A stretch of DNA of 64,000 bases from Halothece sp. PCC 7418 (GTDB lineage Bacteria; Cyanobacteriota; Cyanobacteriia; Cyanobacteriales; Rubidibacteraceae), in assembly GCF_000317635.1 (NCBI RefSeq), contig NC_019779.1:372001-436000 (forward strand), read 5' to 3'. Numbering within the stretch: the stretch's first letter is position 1; each line of letters begins with the position of its first letter. Made by a program: the position numbers and the translations under genes. Positions 42,133 to 51,403 of the stretch are shown here, in pieces. Below the pieces are notes generated by a model. That model did no database searches and was not told where the DNA came from. It saw only the letters and a list, made by a program, of their open reading frames with translations.

Positions 42133-45105
42133 TTAGATGAAGTTCAATTCATTGCCAGTTTCTAAATCCGTTTCTCCTCCCATCATCAGGCTAGACGGGA
42201 AAGGTTCATTGATCAGGTTGGCACTCAACTCACTGATTCCAGCGTCTGTTTCCTGCAAGGTTAATTCTGTAATTGCGCCATCAATTTCTTCTCCATCCTC
42301 AAAACTTTCTCCGCCAAAGGTGATTTCACCGCCAGCAACCGCCACCTCGGTACTACCATCATCAAAATTGACAGCACTGGTTGTGTCAGGAGAAGCTAGA
42401 ATTTCAGCAGTGAGATTGTCATTGCCATCAAGGATTTGAAGAGTGGAACCATCCCGTCGGTAGGTAAAATCGCTGCTAGTTCCAGTCAGATTAATGGTTG
42501 CACCTGCGTCTAAATTGTTAGCACCAGCCCCTTCTTCAAGGTTAAAGGTGCGGGTGCTGTCTTGAGTTCCCGCAAAGTCCATGAAGAATCCAGAACTCAC
42601 TGGAATTACCTGCGGTGAGTTGTCTGTGAGGATCATCAACGTATTGGAAAGAATCGGAGAGTTGATGGTAATGGTGACGGTTGCGGTATCACTATTGCCA
42701 TTACCATCGCTGACGGTATAGGTAAAGCTATCACGATCGGTGTCTCCATCATCGAGCTCCTCGAACTGACCATTGGGGTTGTAGGTGAAAGCCCCATCTT
42801 CATCTAGAGTTAGCAAAGCCCCTGAAGCTAAGGTAATGGTTTCACCGAGGTTGATTGTTTCTTCATTGACTTCGGTTACTGTTAAGGAATCGTTATCAGG
42901 GTCGCTGTCGATGCCATTGCCGTTATCTGCGAACAGATTGCCATTGAGTATCGTATTTTTTTCTGTGCTAACTGCATCATTATTGGCAATCGGATCTTGA
43001 TTGGCATCATCTGGATCATCATTCGGATCATTTTCTAGGTTTACCGTGACATCCACTTCATCAGAGGTATTTACTGCTGCATCACTGGCGGTAATGCCTA
43101 ACCTGAAAGTGTTAGGAGTGGTTTCAAAATCATTGGCTGCACTATTGACTCCCGCCTCCGTTAAGGTGATGACACCATTAGTATTAATGTTAAAGAAGCC
43201 CCCTTCATTTCCCTGCGCGATCGCGTAACTGGTTACTCCTTCATTATCGCTGGCTGCAACTGTGCCAATTTCAAAGCCTGCACTTTGATTTTCAGGGAAG
43301 TAGAAATTCTGATCCACGCTAATAACAGGAATTTCTGTATCAAGGTCATTAGCAGGATCATTTAGAGAAACAAAGAAAACATCAGCAATTCCGCTGGAAC
43401 TATTTTCATAACCCCACCAAACTATATTCGATTCTGATATTTCGGGATCAAAACCATAACTACCAGAATTGGGGTAAAAGAGTTCAACAAGTTCGCCATT
43501 CTTGTATGTGTAAATTCCATAATCACTACCCCAACCTTGGGGAGCATAAGTCAATACAAGTTGGTTTTCAGAAATTTTTACATTATATACGTAACCAGAG
43601 TCGTTAATTGGCTCAACAGTATCACCGTTATAAAAATAGGCAATACCGCTATCACCACCCGAAGAGTCACCAAACCAGACAATACCAGCTTCAGAAACAG
43701 CCCGAATATCCTCAACTTCGTTGAGTTGAGTAACTGACTGACCATCGAATAAGTAACTGGCTGTACCTACACGTTCGCGCCAGTCAAGATCATATCCTGA
43801 TGAAGCCCAATAAATTTTATCGTCAGATATTTGAGGATTCCAATCTCTCCAAATAATTGAATCACCAGTTCCAGGTAAAGTATCAGTACCGTAAGCCTCA
43901 CTCAAGTTAATGACATTATTACCATCAAAAAGAAAGATATCGTAGTCATCGGCAGGAGGACGGATCGAACCAGGTTCTCCAACTGGATAGTCTTCATTAA
44001 AGATTCGATTACTCCAAACAACCCAATCTCCTGATATTTGAGTGTCTGAAATTTGAACACCAAAATTGTAATCTATATCGTTATCAGTCAAATTTTGAAT
44101 AGTAGTACCATCAAAGAAATAAAGTTCTGCGTCTGTATTGGCTTCAACGTCTCGCTCGTGCCAAACTACACCGAGTTCAGAGACTAGGGGTTCATAATCT
44201 TCCAAATCGTTATCTGTCAGCCGAATTGTTTGGTTGTCATCATAAAAATAGACTTCGTAATCTGGGTCTTGGTCAGTGTATTGCGTCCAAACTACTTGAT
44301 CGCCAAACAGGTCGTAAGTCCCGATGTAAACATCACTGACAAGTGTCTGAGTTGAGTGTCCATCAAACAAGATTAATTCATCTAACAATGTTTCTTGATC
44401 AACGTTTTTCCAGAGGATATAGTCTCCATCAATCTTGGGATAATAACTACTAGCGTTGGTAGCTGCGTTATTGGTTAAATTAACAATCGTCCAACCAGAA
44501 TTATCGCTCTCTGATTCGTCATCATCTGTTCCTTGGGCAATAACTTGAAAAGAATAAGGAGGCGATTGAGATTGCTCAAGGTTGACCAGTTGATTATCCA
44601 GAAAAATACTGGCTTGATCATTTTCTTCCCGAAGTTTATTGAAGGTTGATGTAGTTAATTCTTTTTGATTAACAAATAATGAAAAAATTTGTCCTTCATC
44701 CCCAAGGGCATCTATCAAATTAACTTGATCATCTACAAAATGCCCGTACTCTTCCAACAAAACTGCAACAAATTTTCCTAGAGGCTGATTTTCCAGTAAC
44801 TCTTTTGCCAAATAAATCTTATCGGTCGATCGCGCAGAAGCGCCCCAAGCATTCCCCAATTCTAAACTTGATAAAATCTCAATCTCTGGAAACGTCACGT
44901 CCCCTGTTAACCAAGCCTCTTGCCATTGGGAAACATCCACGCCTTCCCCAAATGCTAATTCCATCTGGGAAAGAAAGTCTGGACTGCTGGCACAAGTTCG
45001 CAACTGGGAAGCTGCCATCGTTTTTGCTTCTGCCAATAGATCAAAGATTAGTGTGGTTTCTTCTTCATTAAAAAAATCAGACCCATTTCCCAATTGAATA
45101 TCCAT
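42133..45105 (-). CDS. Large surface-type protein: peptidase-like N-terminus, beta-propeller repeats, cadherin/VCBS-like domains
   Basis: 990 residues from ATG 45105 (MDIQLGNGSDFF), preceded by GGGAG and chosen over a longer start. Residues 118-122 hold EEYGH within LLEEYGHFVDDQVNLIDALGDEG, a pattern found at the start of many cyanobacterial secreted proteins. About residues 200-600 comprise roughly eight repeats of the type [VI]VW...[YF][FY][DN]G....L, consistent with beta-propeller blades. Then come a cadherin-like domain (NFYFPENQSAGFEIGTV), a VCBS-like domain (TATVTITI end) and a beta-rich C-terminus. There is no signal peptide; composition is very acidic, as in type I-secreted proteins, but no RTX nonapeptides are seen. 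Confidence 0.8.
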   Translation of the reverse strand: MDIQLGNGSDFFNEEETTLIFDLLAEAKTMAASQLRTCASSPDFLSQMELAFGEGVDVSQWQEAWLTGDVTFPEIEILSSLELGNAWGASARSTDKIYLAKELLENQPLGKFVAVLLEEYGHFVDDQVNLIDALGDEGQIFSLFVNQKELTTSTFNKLREENDQASIFLDNQLVNLEQSQSPPYSFQVIAQGTDDDESESDNSGWTIVNLTNNAATNASSYYPKIDGDYILWKNVDQETLLDELILFDGHSTQTLVSDVYIGTYDLFGDQVVWTQYTDQDPDYEVYFYDDNQTIRLTDNDLEDYEPLVSELGVVWHERDVEANTDAELYFFDGTTIQNLTDNDIDYNFGVQISDTQISGDWVVWSNRIFNEDYPVGEPGSIRPPADDYDIFLFDGNNVINLSEAYGTDTLPGTGDSIIWRDWNPQISDDKIYWASSGYDLDWRERVGTASYLFDGQSVTQLNEVEDIRAVSEAGIVWFGDSSGGDSGIAYFYNGDTVEPINDSGYVYNVKISENQLVLTYAPQGWGSDYGIYTYKNGELVELFYPNSGSYGFDPEISESNIVWWGYENSSSGIADVFFVSLNDPANDLDTEIPVISVDQNFYFPENQSAGFEIGTVAASDNEGVTSYAIAQGNEGGFFNINTNGVITLTEAGVNSAANDFETTPNTFRLGITASDAAVNTSDEVDVTVNLENDPNDDPDDANQDPIANNDAVSTEKNTILNGNLFADNGNGIDSDPDNDSLTVTEVNEETINLGETITLASGALLTLDEDGAFTYNPNGQFEELDDGDTDRDSFTYTVSDGNGNSDTATVTITINSPILSNTLMILTDNSPQVIPVSSGFFMDFAGTQDSTRTFNLEEGAGANNLDAGATINLTGTSSDFTYRRDGSTLQILDGNDNLTAEILASPDTTSAVNFDDGSTEVAVAGGEITFGGESFEDGEEIDGAITELTLQETDAGISELSANLINEPFPSSLMMGGETDLETGNELNFI

Positions 45106-45566
45106 CTTTCTTCTCCCGCTATCACTTGGCAAGGACAGATGGTTTCAGGGATTTGCTTTTTTCAATGAGGAAAGAATCAATCAGAAAAAACCATAACGAA
45201 GTTTGCAGAGAAACTTTGTTCCTCAAATGAATTCAATCATCAATTAGTCGTATCAACTTATTAGTGAAATGTCCCTTTTAAGTTGATAACTGAAACGAAC
45301 TGCCTTGACTGATTAATCTAGTTTTTTGCTATTAACATCCTTAGAATACACAACTTTTGATCTGAGGACAACAGTGATTATTAATACTTAACAGTTGGCA
45401 GAACTCTTTGTTCAAAAACAATTGAGCAATTTAAAAAAAGAGTTTTCATGACTACCATGAATCGCCTTCAATAATTTTCAATCTCAATATAATTTAACAA
45501 TAACAACCGACCAATTAACTATTGAAGTTGTTATTTCTCAACTTCTGAGGCTTCAAATTTTAAGTT
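45106..45566. other. AT-rich spacer upstream of the surface protein gene
   Basis: 461 bases of high A+T with no open frame, hairpin or repeat that stands out. It holds the promoter of the surface protein gene and the 3' end of the SemiSWEET gene (stop 45567, minus strand). Nothing else was identified. Confidence 0.5.
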
Positions 45567-45830
45567 TTATCCATATCTAAATTTAAAGACGAGAATGGTG
45601 AAAGCGAGGACAAAGGTAACAATATTGGCCAATAAAACGGGTAAATCACCAACGCTGAAGCCGTAAACAATCCAGAGAAAAACACCTGTACAAAAGGTAG
45701 AAAACATCCCAAGAGAAATATCTTTTGCAGATTTCGATTGCCAAGTTTTAATCACTTGGGGTAAAAACGCGATCGTGGTCAGGGTACCAGCAGCTAAACC
45801 AATGGCGGTGAAGAAGTTGGTGGGTTCCAT
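45567..45830 (-). CDS. SemiSWEET-type sugar transporter
   Basis: An 87-residue membrane protein with three helices. The first carries the PQ-loop motif TTIAFLPQVIKTWQSKSAKDIS, and the second GMFSTFCTGVFLWIVYGF, with the third at LPVLLANIVTFVLAFTILVF. This is a SemiSWEET half-transporter, which dimerises to move sugars down their gradient. Alone between the surface protein and gcvT; the gcvT promoter region lies in the 139 bases upstream, with a HIP1 site near 45895. Confidence 0.88.
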   Translation of the reverse strand: MEPTNFFTAIGLAAGTLTTIAFLPQVIKTWQSKSAKDISLGMFSTFCTGVFLWIVYGFSVGDLPVLLANIVTFVLAFTILVFKFRYG

Positions 45831-45969
45831 GGCGTGTCAATAGGGAAGAGAGCTAGCGTTTGATTATAGCACGATTCATTTTAGTCGTTAAGCGCGATCG
45901 CGCTTGGGAAAGAAGGGTCAGCTTGGTATGCTAAAGACACTGTAGATTAAGGAAAGTTAAAGCATTATT

Positions 45970-47085
45970 GTGACAACGACATCAAATCAAACCGCACAGA
46001 CTCCTCTCTATGACTTAATTCTCCAGCAAAATGCTCGCATGACTGAGTTTGCTGGTTGGGAAATGCCAGTTCAATTCTCTGGTTTAAAACCAGAACACGC
46101 TGCGGTTCGTGAAGCCGTTGGTATGTTTGACATTTCCCACATGGGTAAGTTTTTACTCTCAGGAGAACATCTCCGCGAACAACTCCAACGTCTCGTTCCG
46201 TCTGATCTGTCTCGCTTGAGTGCAGGTGAATCGCAATATACAGTTTTACTGAACCCCCAAGGCGGAATTATTGACGATTTTATCTTTTATTACCAAGGCA
46301 ACAATCGCGCCGTTGCCATTGTCAATGCAGCAACAACAGATAAAGATAAAACCTGGCTTCTCGAACAACTCAAAGAGACTTCGGTACAACTGCATGATGT
46401 CTCTCAAGAGCAAATTCTACTGGCGGTACAGGGGCCAAAAGCCATTACCACCCTTGATCCACTGCTAGAAGGAGACATGACCTCTCTCAAAGCCTTTGGT
46501 CATACTGAAGTTTCTGTTTTTGGAGAAACGGCTTTTATCTCTCGCACAGGTTACACGGGGGAAGATGGTGTAGAAATCATGCTTCCGATCGCTGCGGGGA
46601 GAAAACTCTGGGAAGCGTTATTAGAAAAAGGAGTGACTCCTTGCGGGTTAGGCGCACGAGATACCCTACGCTTAGAATCTGCATTATCTCTTTATAGCCA
46701 AGATATTGACGATACCACTACGCCTTTAGAAGCGGGCTTAGGCTGGTTAGTCCATCTTGATAGTAAAGGTGATTTTATCGGGCGAGAAGTTCTAGCTAAG
46801 CAGAAAGCAGAAGGACTACAACGGCGTTTAGTCGGACTGGAAATGCAAGGACGAGGGATTGCCCGCCATGATTATCCAATTTTACAGGAAGGGAAAGAAG
46901 TGGGAATCGTCACCAGTGGCACATTATCACCAACTCTCGGTAAAGCCATTGCTCTCGGTTATGTCCCGAAATCGCTTGCTAAAGTCGGACAAGCCCTAGA
47001 AGTAGAAATTCGGGGCAAAAAATACCCCGCCCAAGTGGTGAAAAAGCCGTTCTACCGAACGAGTCATCCTGCGCCGAAAGGGTAA
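45970..47085 (+). CDS. gcvT: Glycine cleavage system T protein (aminomethyltransferase)
   Basis: A 371-residue GcvT. FAGWEMPVQFSG at the N-terminus, VGMFDISHMGKF, the folate-binding region ISRTGYTGEDGVEIMLP, PCGLGARDTLRLE and the late GIVTSGTLSPTLGKAIALGYV are all present. It transfers the methylene of glycine to tetrahydrofolate in the glycine cleavage complex, part of photorespiration in cyanobacteria. It starts with GTG and no strong Shine-Dalgarno. No glycine riboswitch was recognised upstream. gcvH and gcvP are not in the window. Its stop is one base from the stop of the convergent phosphatase gene. Confidence 0.96.
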   Translation: MTTTSNQTAQTPLYDLILQQNARMTEFAGWEMPVQFSGLKPEHAAVREAVGMFDISHMGKFLLSGEHLREQLQRLVPSDLSRLSAGESQYTVLLNPQGGIIDDFIFYYQGNNRAVAIVNAATTDKDKTWLLEQLKETSVQLHDVSQEQILLAVQGPKAITTLDPLLEGDMTSLKAFGHTEVSVFGETAFISRTGYTGEDGVEIMLPIAAGRKLWEALLEKGVTPCGLGARDTLRLESALSLYSQDIDDTTTPLEAGLGWLVHLDSKGDFIGREVLAKQKAEGLQRRLVGLEMQGRGIARHDYPILQEGKEVGIVTSGTLSPTLGKAIALGYVPKSLAKVGQALEVEIRGKKYPAQVVKKPFYRTSHPAPKG

Positions 47086-47086
47086 T

Positions 47087-47563
47087 TTAAAATTCAGCTT
47101 TCTCGGTGGCAGATAAACCGAGAAACTGGTGCATAACAGAGATTTGTGCGAGATCAGGATGGGCATTGCGATGTCTGTCCTGAACATAAGTAACTGCTTC
47201 TGCGACAGAAATTCCTTTGATGGTTGCAATATAGGCTGCACAGATGGCAGGGGAACGCCCGACACCAGCTAAACAGTGAACATAAGTGACATGATGACGT
47301 TGTTGCCATCGCAATAAGGTGGCACAGGCTTCTTGAAAATGTTTAACTTCTGGAATACCTCCCTTTGCGCCATCTGGGATGGGAACATTTTTCCAAACAA
47401 ACCGATTATGAATTTCTTGGGGAATTTTAACTTCTTTGGGTGTTGTTAAAGATAAGACAGAGGTGATACCAATACGACTGAGGTAAGCAATAGCGTACTC
47501 AGATTGGGGAAGAGAACCCACAGCAAGACGATTGGGAAGAACCCAAGAAAACCAATTCGACAT
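47087..47563 (-). CDS. Dual-specificity-type protein phosphatase
   Basis: 158 residues from ATG 47563 (MSNWFSWVLPNRLAVGSLPQ). A GTG nine codons further up is also possible. The signature is VHCLAGVGRSPAICAAY, with Cys and Arg of HCxxGxxRS, and a preceding Asp region (PIPDGAKGG) that could hold the general acid. It removes phosphate from Ser/Thr/Tyr of proteins, or perhaps from nucleotides. Two Ser/Thr kinases lie elsewhere in the window, without specific linkage. It lies on the same strand as holB, 110 bases downstream of it. Confidence 0.85.
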   Translation of the reverse strand: MSNWFSWVLPNRLAVGSLPQSEYAIAYLSRIGITSVLSLTTPKEVKIPQEIHNRFVWKNVPIPDGAKGGIPEVKHFQEACATLLRWQQRHHVTYVHCLAGVGRSPAICAAYIATIKGISVAEAVTYVQDRHRNAHPDLAQISVMHQFLGLSATEKAEF

Positions 47564-47673
47564 TAAGAAAGGATTATATTTTGACGACACCGCTTTTCAG
47601 GATAACAGGAATCAAGGAGAAAAATATTTTTTTATTCTGACCGAAGATATCTCAAGCAACAATGATAACTGTT

Positions 47674-48663
47674 TCAAGAATGTGTTGTGTTGATGATCTT
47701 CAAAAATGTGACTTCCCAAACGAAGCGGGGTTGAACATAGTTTAAGAGTTGTTTGCGACTTGCCTCTAATTGCTCTAATCCTAACTGAATCCGAAGAGGA
47801 AATTCATCCTGAAGGGCGTTTTGCCAATAGGATTGTTGAAGATAATTAATCAGCCAAAGCTGCGTATTGAAATCAAGGGTTTGAGTAATATCTTTGGCTA
47901 AAGTCAGGGCGAGTTCAATCTGGGCGAGAGAAGAGTTGTCTTGAGGAGAGATGAGTGTGGTCAGTCGTTCTAATAGGTGGGAAGGGAGGTGATCTAAGTG
48001 ATCGGTTGCGGTGATGGCTTCTCCAGGACTCCCTTGCGCGATCGCGAGAACCGTGTCTTGTTCAAGGATTTCATGATAATTGGCTTGGAGTAAAACTTGT
48101 TTCAGTTCATCAGTTGCGAGACGAGAAAACGGAATCCGTTGACAGCGCGAGACTAAAGTAGGTAGTAACGCATCTGTACTAGGCGCAATCAAGATGAGGG
48201 TTGCTTTTCCTGGTTCTTCTAGGGTTTTTAATAAAGCATTCGCTGCACTTTCCGCCATGGTCTGTGCTGAATCAATAATAACGACCGCACGAGATGCTTC
48301 TAGGGGTGGACGGGACAAAAATTCCGCAATCTCCCGAATCTGTTCCACTCGGATTTGGGGAGGGGCTTTCCGTTTTAAGCCTTCTGCTTCGGCTTGTGCT
48401 TCAGTGAACAATTTTCCTTGATGCAAATAAGTGGGTTCGACTTCTAATAAATCAGGATGATTATGTTGGTTAACTTTACGGCGCACCAACGCTTCATCTT
48501 GTTTTCCCGCAAGGATTAAAGTGCTAAACTCAAGAGCAGCTAAATGTCGTCCCACTCCTTCGGGACCGCTAAACAGGTAAGCTGGGGCGATGCGTTGACG
48601 ATGAATCGCACTAGTTAACAATTCTACGGCTTGTTCTTGACCAATTAAATGAGAGAATGTCAT
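47674..48663 (-). CDS. holB: DNA polymerase III subunit delta'
   Basis: A 329-residue clamp-loader subunit. LIGQEQAVELLTSAIHRQRIAPAYLFSGPEGVGRHLAALEF shows the AAA start with a P-loop (GPEGVGR), while the usual Cys zinc-binding module is reduced. VVIIDSAQTMAESAANALLKTLEEP follows with the SRC region (LPTLVSRCQRIPF). Delta' helps the clamp loader open the beta clamp. It is divergent from rfbC with about 100 bases between starts. Confidence 0.93.
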   Translation of the reverse strand: MTFSHLIGQEQAVELLTSAIHRQRIAPAYLFSGPEGVGRHLAALEFSTLILAGKQDEALVRRKVNQHNHPDLLEVEPTYLHQGKLFTEAQAEAEGLKRKAPPQIRVEQIREIAEFLSRPPLEASRAVVIIDSAQTMAESAANALLKTLEEPGKATLILIAPSTDALLPTLVSRCQRIPFSRLATDELKQVLLQANYHEILEQDTVLAIAQGSPGEAITATDHLDHLPSHLLERLTTLISPQDNSSLAQIELALTLAKDITQTLDFNTQLWLINYLQQSYWQNALQDEFPLRIQLGLEQLEASRKQLLNYVQPRFVWEVTFLKIINTTHS

Positions 48664-48767
48664 CAGGTGAATGTCTGCTGTAGGTGGATCAGGGGGTGAC
48701 CCTAGTTGACTGACAAAACTTCTGAAATGCCTCTTCTATTAAATCAATTCGCGCTTTCTTAAAAAAA

Positions 48768-49313
48768 ATGGAGATTTTTGCAACTGAGATTCCCGAGGTG
48801 TTGATTATTCAACCGCAAGTTTTCGGTGATGATCGAGGCTTTTTCTTTGAAAGTTTTAATCAAAACAAGTTTCGGGACAAAACTGGAGTCAAAACTGAGT
48901 TTGTTCAAGATAACCATTCCCGCTCTCAACAAAAGGTCTTGCGAGGATTACATTATCAAATTCAGCAAGCCCAAGGAAAATTAGTCCGAACGATTGTTGG
49001 TGAAATTTTAGATGTTGCTGTTGATATTCGTCGCTCTTCTCCTACCTTTGGTCAATGGGTGAGTTGCATTCTCAGTGCGAGGAATAAGCAGCAATTGTGG
49101 ATTCCAGAAGGATTTGCTCATGGGTTTTATGTCATTTCAGATGTGGCGGAGGTTTTATATAAAACCACTGATTATTATGCACCAGAACAAGAACGATGTA
49201 TCATTTGGAATGATCCAGATCTGCAAATTGACTGGCAAAATAGGGAAGAACCGATTTTATCGACGAAAGATCAAGCGGGAAAATATTTAAAGGACGCAGA
49301 CCTTTATGACTAA
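48768..49313 (+). CDS. rfbC: dTDP-4-dehydrorhamnose 3,5-epimerase
   Basis: A 181-residue cupin-type RmlC. VLIIQPQVFGDDRGFFFESFNQNKF is the usual start; the His of VLRGLHYQ and the Tyr of VLYKTTDYYAPEQERCIIWNDP are in place. It interconverts the 4-keto sugar at C-3 and C-5 in dTDP-L-rhamnose synthesis for the cell surface. Its last eight bases overlap rfbD, so C-D-A form one coupled operon. rfbB is not here. Confidence 0.96.
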   Translation: MEIFATEIPEVLIIQPQVFGDDRGFFFESFNQNKFRDKTGVKTEFVQDNHSRSQQKVLRGLHYQIQQAQGKLVRTIVGEILDVAVDIRRSSPTFGQWVSCILSARNKQQLWIPEGFAHGFYVISDVAEVLYKTTDYYAPEQERCIIWNDPDLQIDWQNREEPILSTKDQAGKYLKDADLYD

Positions 49314-50190
49314 AATTCTTTTAACTGGAAAAAATGGTCAAGTGGGTCAAGAGCTAGAATTATTACTCACGCAAGTTGGGGAAGTGGTTGCTCTTGGGAG
49401 AGAAGAACTTGACTTAAGTAATGAGGAAAAAATTCGAGACTGTATCCATCATCATCAACCGAATGTCATTATTAATGCTGGGGCTTACACGGCGGTTGAT
49501 AAAGCAGAAAGTGAAGAGTCTCTAGCGTATGCGGTGAATGGTAATGCGCCGACAGTTTTAGCAGAAAGTGCAGAACAAATTGGGGCGAGATTACTCCATA
49601 TTTCTACAGATTATGTGTTTGATGGGACAAAACATAAACCTTATACAGAAACAGATGACCCCAATCCTTTGGGTGTTTATGGTCAATCAAAACTAGTTGG
49701 AGAACGAGGAATTCAACAGCATTCGAGTAATTATATTATTTTACGGACAGCTTGGGTTTATGGGGCTTATGGTAGTGGAAATTTTGTTAAAACAATGTTG
49801 CGTCTTGGGGAAGAAAGAGAAGAATTAAATGTCGTTTCTGATCAGGTGGGAACGCCGACTTGGAGTAATGATATCGCTAAAGCAATTGTGGGATTAATTC
49901 TGAAGTTACCCGCTTCTTCGGTGCAAGAGATTTATCATTTTACGAATAGTGGGGTCGCCAGTTGGTATGATTTCGCGATCGCGATTTTTGAAGAAGCAAA
50001 AGTGTTACATTTTCCCTTAAAAGTGCATCGTGTTTCTCCAATTTTAACTCGGGACTATCCGACTCCCGCCAAGCGCCCTGCTTACTCGGTTTTATCAGGA
50101 GAAAAAATTAGTCAAGTTTTAGGAACACGCCCCCCGCAGTGGCGCATTAGCCTCAGAGAAATGTTAACCCAATTATCGACTCAAAAATGA
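49306..50190 (+). CDS. rfbD: dTDP-4-dehydrorhamnose reductase
   Basis: A 294-residue Rossmann enzyme. KILLTGKNGQVGQELELLL binds the dinucleotide; VIINAGAYTAVDKAE is the family-typical segment; HISTDYVFDG and YGQSKLVGER provide the Thr/Tyr/Lys active-site residues. It makes dTDP-L-rhamnose. Overlaps rfbC by eight bases and rfbA by four (ATGA), so translation of the three is coupled. A HIP1 site lies at about 49977. Confidence 0.96.
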   Translation: MTKILLTGKNGQVGQELELLLTQVGEVVALGREELDLSNEEKIRDCIHHHQPNVIINAGAYTAVDKAESEESLAYAVNGNAPTVLAESAEQIGARLLHISTDYVFDGTKHKPYTETDDPNPLGVYGQSKLVGERGIQQHSSNYIILRTAWVYGAYGSGNFVKTMLRLGEEREELNVVSDQVGTPTWSNDIAKAIVGLILKLPASSVQEIYHFTNSGVASWYDFAIAIFEEAKVLHFPLKVHRVSPILTRDYPTPAKRPAYSVLSGEKISQVLGTRPPQWRISLREMLTQLSTQK

Positions 50191-51260
50191 AAGCATTAAT
50201 TCTTTCTGGTGGTAAAGGAACGCGACTCCGTCCTCTCACATATACGGGCGCAAAACAACTGGTTCCCGTTGCAAATAAGCCCATTTTATGGTATGGCCTT
50301 GAGGCAATTGTAGAGGCGGGAATTACCGATATTGGTATTATTATTAGCCCCGAAACTGGACAAGAAATTAAAGACAAAACGGGAGATGGAAGTCAGTTTG
50401 GGGCAAAAATTACTTATATTACCCAAGATGAACCAGCTGGGTTAGCCCATGCGGTAAAAATTGCCCAACCGTTTCTCGGTGATTCCCCTTTTATTATGTA
50501 TTTAGGGGATAATTTAGTGGAAGCAGATTTAAAGATGTTTTTAAGCGAGTTCAAAAAACAACAAGATGATGCTTTAATTTTGCTGCGTCAGGTGTCGAAT
50601 CCCAGTGCTTTCGGGGTCGCCAGTGTGGATGGAGAGGGAAAGGTGTTTCAATTAATTGAAAAGCCCAAAGATCCGCCGTCTAATTTGGCTTTGGTTGGGA
50701 TTTACTTTTTTAATGCTACTGTTCACAGCGCGATCGCGCAAATTAACCCCTCAGCCAGAGGAGAATTAGAAATCACAGATGCGATTCAATGGCTAATTGA
50801 CGAAAATAAAAAAGTGGGTTCTTGTCAACTACAAGGTTGGTGGTTAGATACGGGAAAAAAAGATGATTTGTTAGAAGCTAATCGGATTATTCTTGATACT
50901 CGTCTTCCGATTGAGGTGTTAGGAGAAGTTGATAATCACTCACAAATTATTGGACGAGTGAAAATTGGAAAGGGAACAAAAATAAAAAATTCCACGATTC
51001 GCGGTCCAGTTATTATTGGGGAAAATTGTCTTCTTGAAAACTGTTTTATTGGCCCTTATAGTAGTATCGCAGATGAGACGACTTTAATCGAAGCGGATCT
51101 CGAACATAGTGTGATTTTAAGACAGGCAAAAGTTCTCAATATTCAACAGCGAATTGTAGATAGTTTAATTGGGGAACGGGTCGAATTAAAAATTGCACCA
51201 AAACGTCCGAAAGCGATGCGGTTTTTAATTGGGGATGACTCTCAAATTGAGTTAACTTAA
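50187..51260 (+). CDS. rfbA: Glucose-1-phosphate thymidylyltransferase, long form
   Basis: A protein of 357 residues. ALILSGGKGTRLRPLTYTGAKQLVPVANKP is the nucleotidyltransferase start; MYLGDNLVE and IEKPKDPPSNLALVGIYFF follow. The C-terminal third is a left-handed beta-helix (ITDAIQWLIDE, then hexapeptide-like repeats such as GRVKIGKGTKIKNSTIRGPVIIGEN). The extended form (about 355 residues) differs from the usual 290-residue RmlA. It produces dTDP-glucose, the first step of the dTDP-rhamnose pathway. Confidence 0.95.
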   Translation: MKALILSGGKGTRLRPLTYTGAKQLVPVANKPILWYGLEAIVEAGITDIGIIISPETGQEIKDKTGDGSQFGAKITYITQDEPAGLAHAVKIAQPFLGDSPFIMYLGDNLVEADLKMFLSEFKKQQDDALILLRQVSNPSAFGVASVDGEGKVFQLIEKPKDPPSNLALVGIYFFNATVHSAIAQINPSARGELEITDAIQWLIDENKKVGSCQLQGWWLDTGKKDDLLEANRIILDTRLPIEVLGEVDNHSQIIGRVKIGKGTKIKNSTIRGPVIIGENCLLENCFIGPYSSIADETTLIEADLEHSVILRQAKVLNIQQRIVDSLIGERVELKIAPKRPKAMRFLIGDDSQIELT

Positions 51261-51322
51261 ACTTAGTCCTTGGTCAATGATCATCGATCATTAGTCATTG
51301 GTTCATGGTTTGTGGTATTTCA

Positions 51323-51350
51323 AAGAACAAGGAACAAAGAACAAAGAACA
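51323..51350. repeat. Heptamer tandem repeat between rfbA and coaX
   Basis: Four units of A-[AG]-GAACA (AAGAACA, AGGAACA, AAGAACA, AAGAACA) in exact seven-base steps. About 30 bases before it, GTCATT-type motifs also occur. Same repeat class as at 23592. Confidence 0.7.
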
Positions 51351-51403
51351 AAAATTGAGAATGTACCTCATGAGGATGAAAACTGCTATATATATAAATT
51401 CTT

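Noticed and set aside
42137-43228. Several plus-strand frames opposite the surface protein gene
   Set aside because: Antisense shadows of a repetitive acidic protein with rare stop codons in the complement; Ser/Pro/Leu-rich with no similarity.
45831-45969. Glycine riboswitch before gcvT
   Set aside because: The spacer is only 139 bases and lacks the paired-aptamer motifs; it has just a HIP1 site and AT-rich promoter-like DNA.
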